A stretch of DNA of 64,000 nucleotides from Acanthacorydalis orientalis (lineage: Eukaryota; Arthropoda; Insecta; Megaloptera; Corydalidae): contig CM068318.1 of assembly GCA_034766995.1 (NCBI GenBank), forward strand, positions 7,723,487 through 7,787,486. The letters run 5' to 3'. A program made the position numbers and the translations under genes. Below the pieces are notes generated by a model. The model ran no database searches and was not told where the DNA came from. It was given only the letters and a program-made list of their open reading frames with translations. This document shows, piece after piece, positions 11,606-24,231 of this stretch. Numbering within the stretch: the stretch's first letter is position 1; each line of letters opens with the position of its first letter.

Positions 11606-14316
11606 TTAAAAATAACCATATTTGATAACTCGAGATCTCTAATTATTATCTCAAATTTTAACAAATAGTCTTTAAATGCACCTATTCTTTTCATAACTTT
11701 TTAATTATTCCTTTAATATAGTAAAATTTACTTTTATTTTATTCATATTTTTAAAGCTGTTTTGACTATATCAATAATTAAAAAAAAACAATTTATACAG
11801 AAAACTTCTTTACTAGCCTAAAAGTTCTAACAATATAATTACACTTCAAAAGTGGAAAATCAAAATTTATAAACGTTAATTTACAAGTCGAAAAAAACAA
11901 ATAATACGTTATATTAATTTTTAAAAAATATTCATTTCTATGACCTTTATAAGAGTATTTTTTGACATAACGCATAAATTAAGAAATGAACATAAAATCA
12001 AATTTCAATCCATTATTATTTTTTTTGTCCAAGGAATAAAAAAATATAAAAAAAATAACAACTGTTGAAAAGCTGTATATTTCACTATATAAATCTAAAT
12101 GGTAAAATATTGAATGGAATAAAATTTTTCTCAGTTTTTTTCAAATTAAAATCCAAATAGTGTATACAACATGTAAAATGATGATTTAAATCTATAATAA
12201 ATTTTTTAAGTTGCATTTTTTATCCGAGTATTCAATAAATTTATTTTTACGAAAGGTTTATTATAGTTGAAAGAGACTTTTTAGCACAGAATTGGGGAAT
12301 GTGGTACTAAATTCGTGAATTTTTTAGTAAAATCGTTTTAACCCGCAAATTTGAATGACCAACATAATACTTGAAGCGTAATATAAGAAATAAAAAATAA
12401 TGACAACTCGTAATTACGCATTCAGAAAAAATAACACAACTATAAATTTTTCCTGCAAAAAAACGGACATAAAATTCGGTAGCTTTATAATCCAGTTAGA
12501 TAACGAAGTGTCCAATGAAAATTCAACGTTAAAAAAGCACATTCTTGTAATCAACAATGACTTTTTTTCTAAAAAAAACCGCATTCACCAGCTCCTTTAA
12601 TCCAAATGACCCTGATTTTGCAATGTACCGTGAGATTTCCACACTGACGTGCGCCGTTAATAAAAATAAAACTTGATGGCCTTTGAGAGCCGCCCGGCGG
12701 TAATAGAGGAGGCTGTTAGAGCAGGAGCGATGAGAAGGGGTTGACGGTACGGGGGAGTGAATCACAAGGGCACAATGTACAGAAGAGTACAGTACTTCGG
12801 AGAGCCCGATTTCACCACCGTCAGAATAAGTTATTTAACGCGTCAGTTATTAAACAACCACAACAACACTGGATAACATGAACCGAAAAAGTAAACTTGA
12901 ATTTTAAAAGAACAAATAGGCATTATATCTATCTGTAGATTAGAATAATACTGTAAAATGTTATGGATACATTTTTATGGATATGGATATATCATGTATA
13001 ATGTACACTCGAATACACGTTGAAATTTATACTGTTTTAGATTTTATTTTCGAAAAATTAATTTTCAAATCATATTATTAAACTGACTAAAACTGTAATA
13101 TACATATATGACTATTATTATACATAACTCACTCTTTATTCAAAATAAAAAGATCACATCGAGTAAATCATGTCATAAAATTGCTATTAGATAAATCGGA
13201 CCGATTGGAATCATGTATATTTATCTTAAAGACAATCTCATAAAAATGTTTGTCCAATAAAGTTCATTTAAAAAAAGAAGAATATATTACCATTATTTTA
13301 TATAAAATAATTTTTAAAAATCATTCACAATATTAATTTATTCTGTTCCAAGTTTTCCAGTTTTCTGTAAACATTTATACAACATCATATGTTTTTAAAT
13401 AATATTACATACTAATTTATATTTATTTGTTTGTTTCTGGAGAGAAAAAATAATATGTAATTGTACAAAAATAAACCAGGAAGTTATGTATTAAAGTAGT
13501 TTCATTTCAATTTTTACTAAATAACATATATAAAAACCTAGAATTCTTTTCCTAATTGTCTGAAGAAAAAAACTTTACTGTTTCCGGATGATTTCTTTTT
13601 GCAGTAGAAACAACTCTAAAGTTTGTTTCATTTTCACTAAGTGTCTTATTTCCCAAAAGCAATAAAATCTGTGTACTTTGTTATAAATTGTAATAAAAGA
13701 GTGATTGAGGTAGAAAACATGTTTAAATTGTATATTTTAAGTTAAAATGGTATTCTCAATTATTTACTTTAAAAAATATATTTTATATATAAATTAAGAT
13801 AAAATGTTTTTTTTAATATAGTTTATAAAAGCTAATCAAATTTGTAAAAAATGTAAATACCTAAACAGTTTCGAATATTTTTTGATACCTGAGCATTAAG
13901 AAGATATTTTGTATGGAAAAATTCGAAATTTAAATTAATGCATTTATTTTAATAAATTAAATATAATTTCCACTGGCTGATAATAAGAAAACGAAATATT
14001 AAAATACAAGTTTGGATGAAATGTTAAATTTTGCATGCATTTAAGTACTCAGCTGCATTGCGAAATGGTACAGGAGAAATGGAATTAAATATCTTTTAGC
14101 ACTCTGGAACAATTAAAAGCACGAATGTCAAGAATATGTCAAGCTGTCATAAAAAATGAGAAAGTAGACATTTTGATGAATTCAAATTGCAGTGATTTCA
14201 TTTTAATTTCATCACTTTATTTTTACATGATTTTATAGTAAATTCGTAATTAATTAACAAAAAAGACGTGTAAATAATACTTTTAAATCCAAAATTATAG
14301 TGTTTTTTTGTTTTTA

Positions 14317-14320
<4 letters not shown>
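11606..14320. other. Non-coding stretch with one GC-richer island
   Basis: Mostly A/T-rich DNA without recognisable genes. A 66-codon frame at 12400-12600 (Lys/Asn-rich) is unrecognised. The section 12610-12860 is GC-richer, with words such as GAGAGCCGCCCGGCGGTAAT, and may be conserved non-coding DNA or an exon remnant. Confidence 0.4.

Positions 14321-14349
<29 letters not shown>
14321..14349. repeat. (TA)n microsatellite
   Basis: 29 bp of TA. Confidence 0.95.
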
Positions 14350-14352
<3 letters not shown>

Positions 14353-14931
14353 GTACAAAAAATTGAAAAGACCTATAAAATAAAATAATATTTACTATAA
14401 TCAGAAACGTATTTGTATAAAATTGAAATTATAAATAAATTGTATTGTTTAGTACTTGAGCAAAATGCTAAAATAATGTAATAAATAGAGAGCAAACAGA
14501 TATTTTTAATTAATTCCATATCTATTCAGTTTGGAAGGAGTTTTATCAAATATTTATTGTACAATCCTTCATAAATGACAATTATTTCAAATATAAAAGA
14601 AAAGCAGAATCTTATAGAAAAAACATGGCTAAAAATTCTATTCTCAATAAATGTTTGAGATCTGTGAATAAATTAGTCTTTCATTCCTAAACCATTCTCT
14701 TCTGTATCAGGATTCATTAAAAGAATAAAATAGAGAAATTAGAAAAAAAAGAAATATATCGACTAATTCATTCCAAGCAGGAATATTGTTATCTAATTAT
14801 TTTCATTACTGTTATTATTTAAAATTTATAATAAGAATAAATACTATGAAAAAACAACCAATTTATTAAATAAATAAGATAAAAATAATACTAATATTTT
14901 ATCTATTTATTACTCTCTCTTTCTTCCTTTC

Positions 14932-14958
14932 TGGTTCTCTCTCTCTCTATATATATAT

Positions 14959-14999
<41 letters not shown>
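14932..14999. repeat. (CT)n(TA)n(CA)n(TA)n compound microsatellite
   Basis: A CT run is followed by TA, a short CA run and about 33 bp of TA. Confidence 0.95.
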
Positions 15000-15003
<4 letters not shown>

Positions 15004-15273
15004 TATAAATCTATTTATAAAAATAAAATATTAAGGTAAATACACAAGAAAACGTGACAAAGCACATGAGATGTTTATTCCAGGAGAGCTTCATAGGTTT
15101 TATGTAAATTTTGATAACACGAAATCCTATAATTCTACACTTTACATATACACTTTATCTCGATCTTCTCTTTCTCTAGGATATATATTTTCTATTCTAA
15201 CTTTAGTATAATGAAACCTACAAGATCTCATACAACATTTTATTTTTATTCTCTACCTCCAATGACAAACAAG

Positions 15274-15329
<56 letters not shown>
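15274..15329. repeat. (TA)n microsatellite
   Basis: 56 bp of TA; source of a spurious IYIYIY frame. Confidence 0.97.
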
Positions 15330-15332
<3 letters not shown>

Positions 15333-15872
15333 CGTGTATGCCTGTGTAAGGACAAAGAACCATAATTTTAAACTTTCAATGAATATACAAATCTTTTTTA
15401 AAAACACTCTATTGAAACAACGAAGTACAAAAACCTCAGAACCAATTTAGTCTTTTATGTGTGGTATGAAACAATATTCATGAAGAGTTATGGTACTATA
15501 ATTTTTAACGGTAAATAGAATAGATTCAGCCAACACACTACGCCCGTATATAAAATAACTTGTGGTCTCTAAAGGAAAAAATATGGAATTTATTCAGGTA
15601 ATATTACGTTACAACAACAAAAAAAATTTAATACACAAAGATTAAGAATTTTCTTATTTTGAAACTTCTTCACAGCACAGAAGGAAGTTAATAGATATTA
15701 TGTACGTACCGAATAGTATACTAGTGCATATGGAATTAATTTCCCTTATTTTATATCGTCGCAACTGTAGCATTATATTCTTCATAAAATCTGATTATCT
15801 TTTAAGTTTTGCTGTTTAATTATATACAGTTGAAAATTAATCACATTTTCGAGTAAATATGTACAGATTTAA
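15330..15872. other. Non-coding stretch
   Basis: I recognise no gene or repeat here. Confidence 0.5.
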
Positions 15873-15890
15873 TACACACACACACGCACA

Positions 15891-15926
<36 letters not shown>
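15873..15926. repeat. (CA)n(TA)n compound microsatellite
   Basis: An interrupted CA run followed by about 32 bp of TA. Confidence 0.95.
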
Positions 15927-15928
<2 letters not shown>

Positions 15929-16256
15929 TATATATTTTAAGAAAAGAATTACATTAAACTCTTCTTTTAAAAAAGGTTTATGGATCATATTGTAAAAACA
16001 TGTTTACATATTATTTTTATGATAGTATATTTTTGTATGCTTAGACTGAAATAATTCTCTTACTAACAAACTAAATTCTTTTTCACAAAATTTTTCACTC
16101 AACAAACCATTAACATTTTTAGTCAACTTCAGAGAGACAAACATTTTTTCTGAGCCTTGATGCCCTAAAGATGATGATTCATTCAATAATTACAATTTAA
16201 ATATTACTTTTCAGCCGTCATTTTTTATTGCTTTAACTAAGAAATAAATCAAATTA

Positions 16257-16550
16257 CAGTCCAGACACTAGGGTTAAATTCATATCCATAAATCAACTCT
16301 TTTTTACCCTACAATATATCTTAAAAAATTCTGATCAAAAATGTTCTATTATTATTGATTATTTTAGATTGTTTCTTATATCAATTTTGATGAGGATGTC
16401 ATCATCTTCAGAGCTCTAAGGTATAGAAAAATCTAGGAATGTGTTTAAGCAATAATCAAATTAATGAATTATCAATTATTGAACCTTTTTAACTAAAAAA
16501 ATTTGTGAAAAAGGAACCCATTTGTGCCAGTGGATTTATTGCCAGAATTG
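16257..16550 (+). mobile_element. CAGT-ended palindromic MITE, copy 1
   Basis: The element starts CAGTCCAGACACTAGGGTTA after a TA and ends GCCAGAATTG before a TA. Its inverted arms include GATCAAAAATGTTC on the left and GAACCTTTTTAACT on the right, and ATTGTTTCTTATATC mirrored by TTTAAGCAATAAT. The centre carries ATCATCTTCAGAGCTCTAAG, a tag found in other copies. CAGT termini with TA target duplication indicate Tc1/mariner mobilisation (inference from known families). It has no coding capacity. Confidence 0.7.
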
Positions 16551-16800
16551 TAATAAAATACGTTTAAAAGCCATTAATGTTAATGAACATGTTTTCTTAA
16601 ATTTCAATAGTTTATTTTCAGAAACATTCATTTATCTGTCTGCAAAATTTAAAAATAGACATACTCTAAGTCATCTAATTATGTTTGTCATGTACGAGAG
16701 ACACCGCTGAACTAAAATAATGCCTTTTGAATATTGAAGAAGGTTACTCTATAAATCCCCTGCACAATACGAAAAAAAGAAGAAGAAAACCGTCATCATT
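16551..16800. other. Non-coding stretch
   Basis: Part of a 62-codon plus-strand frame (16522-16710) that starts inside the adjacent MITE; I do not regard it as a gene. Confidence 0.4.
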
Positions 16801-17180
16801 GCATTACGTATTCACAACGATACTTACATAAAACTGCAACGCGGTGTAATGATCCGGTAATAGAGGCGTGCCGCGTCTACGCTTTTCAAAACGTCTCCCT
16901 GTCGACAGTCTCTCAAATCGGCCGAATTGGCCACATATAATAATGAATCGCACGTCGAACAAACCATGCCTAACGCGGTGTGGCGTCACTAGCCCCGGCG
17001 TCTTCATTAATCAACGTCGCTCACGACGCCGACCGACGCCATTCGGCTGACGACGACAGCGGCTGCGACGCTCCACCGACATCCATCTAGTCCCGTTCCT
17101 TTCGAATACCGACCGACCATCGTGCGCACCCTTCATCATCATACCCTTTGGAGCCACATTACTTCCAACTTCTCACCCTC
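16800..17180. other. GC-richer CpG-containing island
   Basis: One of the two most GC-rich stretches in the window, dense in CG (ACGACGCCGACCGACGCC and similar) and containing the near-palindromic AATCGGCCGAATTGGCC at 16917-16933. Candidate promoter or first exon of an unseen gene; see the minus-strand frame within it. Confidence 0.4.
16828..17007 (-). other. Candidate exon with consensus splice donor (minus strand)
   Basis: On the minus strand an ATG opens a frame (MKTPGLVTPHRVRHGLFDVR, later FERLSTGRRFEKRRRGTPLL) that runs without stops up to a consensus donor, TTTTAT|GTAAGT, whose GT lies at 16826-16827. The frame would end soon after if not spliced. Composition is GC-rich and Arg-rich. 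I recognise no domain; it may be a 5' exon, a 5' UTR or coincidence. Confidence 0.22.
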
Positions 17181-17406
17181 TTTCTCCTCTATTATCGTTG
17201 ACTTACAATATAGACATATTTGCAGTAAGAGGTCTTTGCAATGGTATCTTTGACGATGGTGTGATCAACTTTTGACATAACGCAAAATATTTATGGTACA
17301 TGAACTGTGCCATACACGATATTTCAAATTACATTTATAGGGCTTTTGAAGTGAATACTAACTTTGTTTCATATTTATATAACGGATATACATGTATATC
17401 CATTAA

Positions 17407-17407
17407 T

Positions 17408-17473
<66 letters not shown>
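17407..17473. repeat. (CA)n(TA)n compound microsatellite
   Basis: About 21 bp of CA followed by 47 bp of TA. Confidence 0.97.
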
Positions 17474-17478
<5 letters not shown>

Positions 17479-18275
17479 ATAAAATTAAGAATAACAGCTT
17501 ACACTTTCCATTTCTGAAATAAAATGTTTATATGTGGGTTTACTTCTTTTATTTTGGTTTTACTTTATTGAATATAAAATTTTCAATTAGAACTTGCAAA
17601 TAAAAAAAACATTACTATAAAAGCATTTTAGTGAAAAATAAATCAAAAATCCGTATTTGATTTTGAAAAACATTTAACATTTTTTCATTATTATACTAAT
17701 TTTTGTTTTTTATTAATATTTATTTAATAAATGGAAGAGGCAATATCTAAATTATTATTTTCAAATATGCAGTAATTATACTTGTAGTAAATAAGTCAAG
17801 ATTATATTAAAAAAAGCTGATAAATAAAGCAGGATTTAAACATTATAGCGAATAGTATAGTATGAAATGGATACAAGATATTAATAAAAGATAATTTTGA
17901 CAAATTATAAATTAATTTGTCGATTCAAATTCAGTAGTTTGGATATTGATTTTAAATGTGGGAATAAATTTTGATTTTAATAGAAAAAACTATTTTTCTT
18001 TAATTTTAATCAGAATTCAGTTCACTGTGGCTAATTAACTTTCAGTAATGAATACTTTAGTATCTTAAAGAGTTCGAATTTTTTTCTTATCAAAAACGTT
18101 AAAACACTCATTAATAATTTCTACAAAAAATCAAAGTGTTCTCTATTAAAACTTGAGTTACTTAAAATATTTTAAGTTAAATATTCTGTTTCAAGGGATT
18201 TAATTAAAAAAATTGCTAAAAAAATAATATTAATTAACTAAGAATAAAATGTTTAAGTACTAGCTAATGAATAAT
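17474..18275. other. A+T-rich non-coding stretch
   Basis: No gene seen. An isolated MITE arm lies at about 18075-18125. Confidence 0.5.
18075..18125 (+). repeat. Isolated arm of the CAGT-ended MITE
   Basis: The text CTTATCAAAAACGTTAAAAC followed by ACTCATTAATAATTT matches the left arm of the MITE family (TTATCAAAAATGTTCAATAA, then TCATTAATGATT). No partner arm is evident close by. Confidence 0.4.
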
Positions 18276-18279
18276 AAAT

Positions 18280-18490
18280 GAAAAATTCTATCTCCATAAA
18301 CTACAGATTTTTCTGATTGAAACCTTTAATATTTGATTTAAAAAATGATTTAAGAAGTGATTTTTCAAATTTAAAAATGATAGAATCGTCATTTAAAATA
18401 TAAAAGTCAAAAATGATTAATAATCAATTATTAAATGTTTTTGATAAGAAAATAATTTTTAGCTTGTAGGATGAGATATTAATTAATGTG
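18280..18490 (+). mobile_element. CAGT-ended palindromic MITE, copy 2 (ends eroded)
   Basis: The left arm (CTCCATAAACTACAGATTTT, then TCTGATTGAAACCTTTAATA) is mirrored by a well-kept right arm (GTCAAAAATGATTAATAATC, then AATTATTAAATGTTTTTGAT and AAGAAAATAATTTTTAGCTT). The centre is A/T-rich. The outermost CAGT ends are not clear. Confidence 0.6.
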
Positions 18491-19296
18491 AATAGCTTTA
18501 ATTTTAATATTATATTAACAATGACAAAATCATAAAAAAAATAAACAGAAACTATTAAAAATACATCATTAATTTAATTGACTTTTTAAAGGAGTTTATT
18601 TAATATTTTTTTAATTATTTATTTAAATAAAAAAATAATAATTTTTATATACAGAGTACGTAACAAAGCATATCATTATTTATGGTAAATATTTCTTTGA
18701 TAATTTCTTGCAAAAAGGTGTTATAATTAAAGACTGTACTTTTAAATGGAACAACGTTATAAAAAATTAAAATTCAAGCATCAAATTTTATTTTTATTAC
18801 TTTCTTGTTTCCTATTTATTAAACACTCTTATTAATGACATAATAAGATGCAAATCAAAAAATAAATAAATTTCTCAAACGAAATTAAAAATAATAATAT
18901 TAAAAAAATAATAAGGAAAATAGTAGAAATAACAGAAGAATTCTACAGAAATAATAGGAAAGATCATAAGATCAGCGTTATAGTGAAGTATTTTCTTTTA
19001 ATGTATTATTAATTTTTTTTGCACTCATATTTTTATATCTGATGAATATTATCTCAATATCAAACAAAAAAAATATTGTTTAAGTATCAGACATGTTTTT
19101 CATACTTTTTTTCTTCGTCATATTGATTCTTTTAACACAAGTATGTTGTATATAAGCAAAAACTAAAGACAAAAATAAAAATCATACATTAGACCTGTGT
19201 ATGTAATAGGGCTCATGAATAACTTTGATATTTTTCTCTTTCTGAATTATATAAAAAGTTAATAACATCTCTATATGAAACATTTAAAATACACAC
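18491..19296. other. A+T-rich non-coding stretch
   Basis: No gene or clear repeat recognised; very A/T-rich with short homopolymers. Confidence 0.5.
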
Positions 19297-19394
19297 TATA
19301 TATGTGTATATATATAATATATATATACATAGATATTTATATATATATATATATATATTATATTATATATATATATATATATAGATATATATAC
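19297..19394. repeat. Interrupted (TA)n array
   Basis: About 98 bp of TA broken by single changes and short inserts. Confidence 0.93.
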
Positions 19395-19553
19395 AATCGA
19401 CCAGAAGTAATTATTTATTAGTAGAAAATTTGAGTTATGATTTTTATAGTAAGAAAAAAATTACGAAATACTCGTAAATCTATAATGAGTATAAATTCCT
19501 AAATAATAAAGATGACAAGTTTAACTTAAGTTCCATAATTTAAATGAGTCTAA

Positions 19554-19555
<2 letters not shown>

Positions 19556-19624
<69 letters not shown>

Positions 19625-19645
19625 GTGTATATATATATATATATA
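19556..19645. repeat. (TA)n microsatellite
   Basis: About 90 bp of TA with a few TG interruptions. Confidence 0.96.
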
Positions 19646-21676
19646 AACACACTTCCATTTATATATTTGTATGTATAAGAAACTTCAAAAGAGGATTTAG
19701 GTCTGTACTTGTTTGTTTACTGTAATGTAAGTTATTTAAGTGTTAAGTTTTATGATTGTAGACACTAAAACTTTTTCGTCGAAACCTTGTAACTATGTTT
19801 TATAACAAAAATATATTGAAAGGTTTTATTTGAATTCGAAATAGAATTTCGTAGAAATTTAAAAACAAACATCGATATATGGTAATTCGGTTGTTTTTCC
19901 CCTCTGAACATCTTTTAATTTTAAATTAATTACACAAGAAGCACTTCGTGTGAGGTAATTTGATGTTAATTGAATAAGACCGTAATATGATACTATCTAC
20001 GAAAAGATATTCGGAAATCAGATTAAATTATCATTTGGCTCGTTTTAAATGTCCTACGTTCAACGATTTCGAAAACATTTTATATAAAAAGTGTATAACG
20101 TAATTTAGAATCATACTTGTTGTTTATTTAAGATTTCATCTACATAATTAAACAGTACGTTCGTGTTTTTGTCTGTTATTTTATTGCTAAATTTAAAACT
20201 AATTAAACTTTTACATGGCTTCTTCGATTGGTTTCTTCTTGATTTTTCAAATTTCAAATTTTATTTTTTCGTATACACATATATAATATTTAAATATTAC
20301 TTATAATATATTCAGCTGAAATAATTAGAAACTTTTTGGTATCAAAATGAAAATTGAACTTTAATTAAATAAGTTAATTTTAAATAATGTCGAATAATTT
20401 AATGAATAATATATCCACGTACTTGAAAGAAAATATCATAAATATGTTTTAAAACGCAAGAGAAGTAAGAGTGAGACATAATAATGATTGCTTTAAACTG
20501 CTTTCTTTCTTTCTCGATTTCTCACACATACTATATATATATATATATATATCATTATTTTTTAATAATTCAACAATGATTTTTATAACTTGAAATTTTT
20601 ATATTCGGAAATATTTTGTGGTCATAGATTTTATAACAACTGTATGTTTAGATCCGCATTTTAGCTATGTTTTGTTGTTCAAGAAATACTTTCCGGAGTC
20701 TAATGTAATAATTTTTTATGTACTGTTTTTAAAAGTAAAATAAATATTAATCTTTATATAAATGTGCTAACATAATTTGTTTTTATAATTTAATTAATTA
20801 AGTTCCTAATTAGATAAATTAATTAGAATGGTTATTAATTGTTATAAAATAATTATTGTATGTATTTATTAAAAATCAATTAGTTAATATTTCGCACCAG
20901 TTAAATAACATAATTACGTTCTGACCCTAAGCACAGAAAGCATTGTTCTTAAATGTATAAAGCGTATGATTGTCCTTTGTGATGAATTAACAGCCAGTAC
21001 CAGCATTCTGTATAATTCTGATGACATGTAAAGACAGTGCAAGCGCGTCAATCTATTCATAAATGTATGTATGTGTTTGTTATATAATAAATGTGCGTTT
21101 GTGTGGGTGTGTGTAGCGTGGCAACTTTTCAGTGTGAGTATGACGTTCGTAACGTACTTTGAAATTAAGTGAAATTAATAAGAACCACCGTACTTGCGCA
21201 GTGTCTAATGAGAGCACTCCGACGATTAATATCGTAAAAATTCAGTTTATTATTTTTTCCCCGGCGTGCTTATAACGGATTCACGAATGAATCCTTTAAG
21301 AGTTTCTGTTTTGTACGCCGCAACGTTAGAATTTTACGACGGACGATGGTGTTTTTATGATACCAATTGATGATTCTAGAACAACAGTGTTCGACGAAAA
21401 CAATGGTTCGAAATTTATTTAATGCCCAACTGTTTGGATTATATAAGTGTTATTTGTTTTGATAATGTTTTTTCGATATCAAGAGTTTTTCTATGTTCAC
21501 TTAATGTCTAGAAATAAGAACAAAATCAAAACGTTCGTTCGAGATAGTGACTCTGTTTGCTTTACTTTATTGTGAATGGAATCCTTGCAAAAAATTAAAT
21601 GTTTGACGTAATTTCTTTCCGGACAAACACTCCTAGTCTGCCAATAAAAATAACAACTGATTCCAATAATTATTAC

Positions 21677-21710
<34 letters not shown>

Positions 21711-22006
21711 GTATATATATATATACACACAACCATTCCTCGATTATGCGTTGTCTTTTTATTCGGTTTCACTTTAACGAGGCTAGAAAAATTACTTTTT
21801 TTAAAACGAAGATCGATTTTGACAGTTTCTCTTTCAGTTTTTCAATAAGCCAGTATATTAGAAAATACGGTATTGTATGTCGATCCTTATGTTAATCATC
21901 CGCTAAATTTCAACGAGCTCTAAAAACATTTGCGCTGAGTATGAAGAAATTAACTAAAAATGAATAGCTGGTGAATAGCTAATGACTGGTCACAGATTTT
22001 CTTACA
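19646..22006. other. Non-coding stretch with one GC-richer island
   Basis: The section 21100-21420 is GC-richer, with words such as ACCGTACTTGCGCAGTGTCT and ACGCCGCAACGTTAGAATTT, and reads like conserved non-coding DNA. A TA run lies at 20532-20552. No gene recognised. Confidence 0.4.
21676..21725. repeat. (TA)n microsatellite
   Basis: Two TA runs separated by AAATAAATG. Confidence 0.93.
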
Positions 22007-22069
<63 letters not shown>

Positions 22070-22074
22070 TGTGA

Positions 22075-22124
<50 letters not shown>
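22007..22124. repeat. Double (TA)n array
   Basis: Two long TA arrays separated by GCGTGTGAA; the longest simple-repeat block in the window. Confidence 0.97.
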
Positions 22125-22127
<3 letters not shown>

Positions 22128-22405
22128 ACAAGAAATAATTAAATCAAACTAAGTAAATAATTTCTTAATTTCTTATAGGTGTGGAGCTCCCTTCTAAATA
22201 AACTTAAAGTGGGTAATGAAACTAAACATCATTATTGAACATACTATTGTAAATAATAGTTCAGTCAACAAAAAAATATTGGTATATTTTCTATCTCAAA
22301 TATTTTTATTTATTTTTATCATATATTAAATATTTAATTTGTAAATATAAATACGAGTACTAATTAGTAATCTAACTTTTATAATTATTATTATTTACCA
22401 AGTAC

Positions 22406-22408
<3 letters not shown>

Positions 22409-22467
<59 letters not shown>

Positions 22468-22468
22468 A
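22409..22468. repeat. (TA)n microsatellite
   Basis: About 55 bp of TA then GTATA. Confidence 0.97.
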
Positions 22469-23847
22469 CAGTATCAGAATAAAATAAATATTTTTTTTAA
22501 GAAAACCGACAGGTAGAAGAAAAACATTTCATTTTTAAACAGTATATTTTTCTTGGAAATTTATATTATTTGTTTACCATACATTTTCTTTAGTAGAAAA
22601 TTATTAAGTTATTTGTATTATATACATTTTCAAGTGTCATATTTATGGCGGTATCCTTTGATGAATTCTGTTTTATTTTCTATATATTTCGTTTCCATTG
22701 TATTTTTATAATTTTAATGATCAACATTTATGATAAAAAAAATGTAATTTTTGGAGTGGGAAATTCTTTTATAAAAATGAATTTAGCAACAGTGATAAAA
22801 CTGTATCGTTATTCATTTTTAAATTTAAATCTGTTATTTAAAAATTAACTAAAATTCCATATACATAAAAAGAATTATTACATATAATCCGATAAATCTT
22901 TCTTAATTGCAAAAAAAAAACACATTCGTCAATTCGTAAAAATATAATAGATAAGCGAGTCATTACTTCTTCCGTGAAAATAAATAAATTAAAACATCGA
23001 CCGTGCGAAAAACCTAGAAAAGACACCGTAATATAAATTTCATTACCTACAATAAAAAAAAAACGTACAAATTAAAACGCGTAATCAACTTACACACACA
23101 TACACACAACCAAATTACACGCAGATCGATTAAAAAACAACGGACACAAGAAAACTCTATGCTACTTGTTCAATTTCACGGGTTGTATTCAATTATTCAC
23201 TCCGATGAATAACGATTCGAATTTTTGCGATTAAAAACTTTTTTAATTAACGGCCCCTCTCCGAGTTTTATAATCTCTATTGATCCAACAAGAATTTAAT
23301 AATTTAAATTTGATTATTTTAGAAACGTGATGTGAAAATAATTATAAAAGTAAGTCGGCAGTTATAATGCTCTTACGAAATCACTCTTGTGCACTGTACG
23401 AGAATAGTCTTTGTGTTATTATTACACGTGTACACACATATTAGGTACTTGTGAGTGAGTGTGTGTGTATGTATATTTATGCACTCGTGTGCTATATAAG
23501 GCTGTCTGTTATAGCAATTTAGTTCAATTAAATGAGTTATTTCACTCTTATTCTACAAGAATGACTGTTTTATTTAATAAATAGACAATAATCTGATACT
23601 TTCGTTCAAACAATACCACTAAAAGTTGAATGTTTTTAATGAAACTCTTTATAAAATTTTATTATTTTTACTCTCCATCACGAAATACCTATTTAAATTA
23701 TAAAATAATCTTAACAAGTAAAGTAAAAGTTTTAACAATTGAGAAATCATTTATCTTGGAAGAATTAACATGGTTTAATATTATATAATCTAAATGAGTT
23801 ATTATAATTAATTTTAACACGTTCAGATCACTCCTCCTGCTCGGGGA
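22469..23847. other. Non-coding stretch with GC-richer section
   Basis: The section 23060-23480 contains CpG and balanced words (TTTCACGGGTTGTATTCAAT, ACGGCCCCTCTCCGAG) and could be conserved regulatory DNA. The 67- and 62-codon frames at 22645-22848 and 22838-23026 are unrecognised and probably chance. Confidence 0.4.
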
Positions 23848-24231
23848 AGATCCTAGTAGGCAGGAAGCGAGTCTAGCGAATGGGAGAGCCTAGCACGCAA
23901 AGGTGAGTCTAGCTAGTGGATAGCTAGGGGAGCCTAGCAATCAGGAGGCAATCCTAGAGAGCGGGGGAGAGCCTAGCAAACAGAAAGCGAGCATATCGAG
24001 TAGAGGGAGCCTACCAAGTAAAAGTTGAGCCTAGCAAGTGGTGGGAGCCTAACAAGCAGGAAGAAAGCCTAGCAAGCAGAAGGCCAGCCTACCAAGCAGA
24101 AGAAGAGCCTAGCGAGCGGAGAGAGTTTAGCAAGCAAGAGGAGAGCCTAGTAATCAGAAGGCAATCTAAGTGAGGAAGAGGTGAACCTAGCGAGTAGGAA
24201 ACAAGCTTAGCAAGCCTAATGAGCAGAGAGC
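23848..24231. repeat. Degenerate GC-rich minisatellite, about 20 units of 16-22 bp
   Basis: Roughly twenty variants of GAGCCTAGCAAGCAGGAGGC follow one another, with lengths changing between about 16 and 22 bp. It is purine-rich and far more GC-rich than the surrounding DNA, with sharp edges on both sides. Because unit length varies, no reading frame is kept across it. No second copy of the array is seen, though 11525-11590 uses similar words. Confidence 0.9.

Noticed and set aside
23848..24231. Tandem array considered as a CRISPR
   Set aside because: Units are contiguous and degenerate with no unique spacers, and the genome is eukaryotic.
23848..24231. Tandem array considered as a repeat-protein exon
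   Set aside because: Unit lengths vary and are not multiples of three, so no frame persists.
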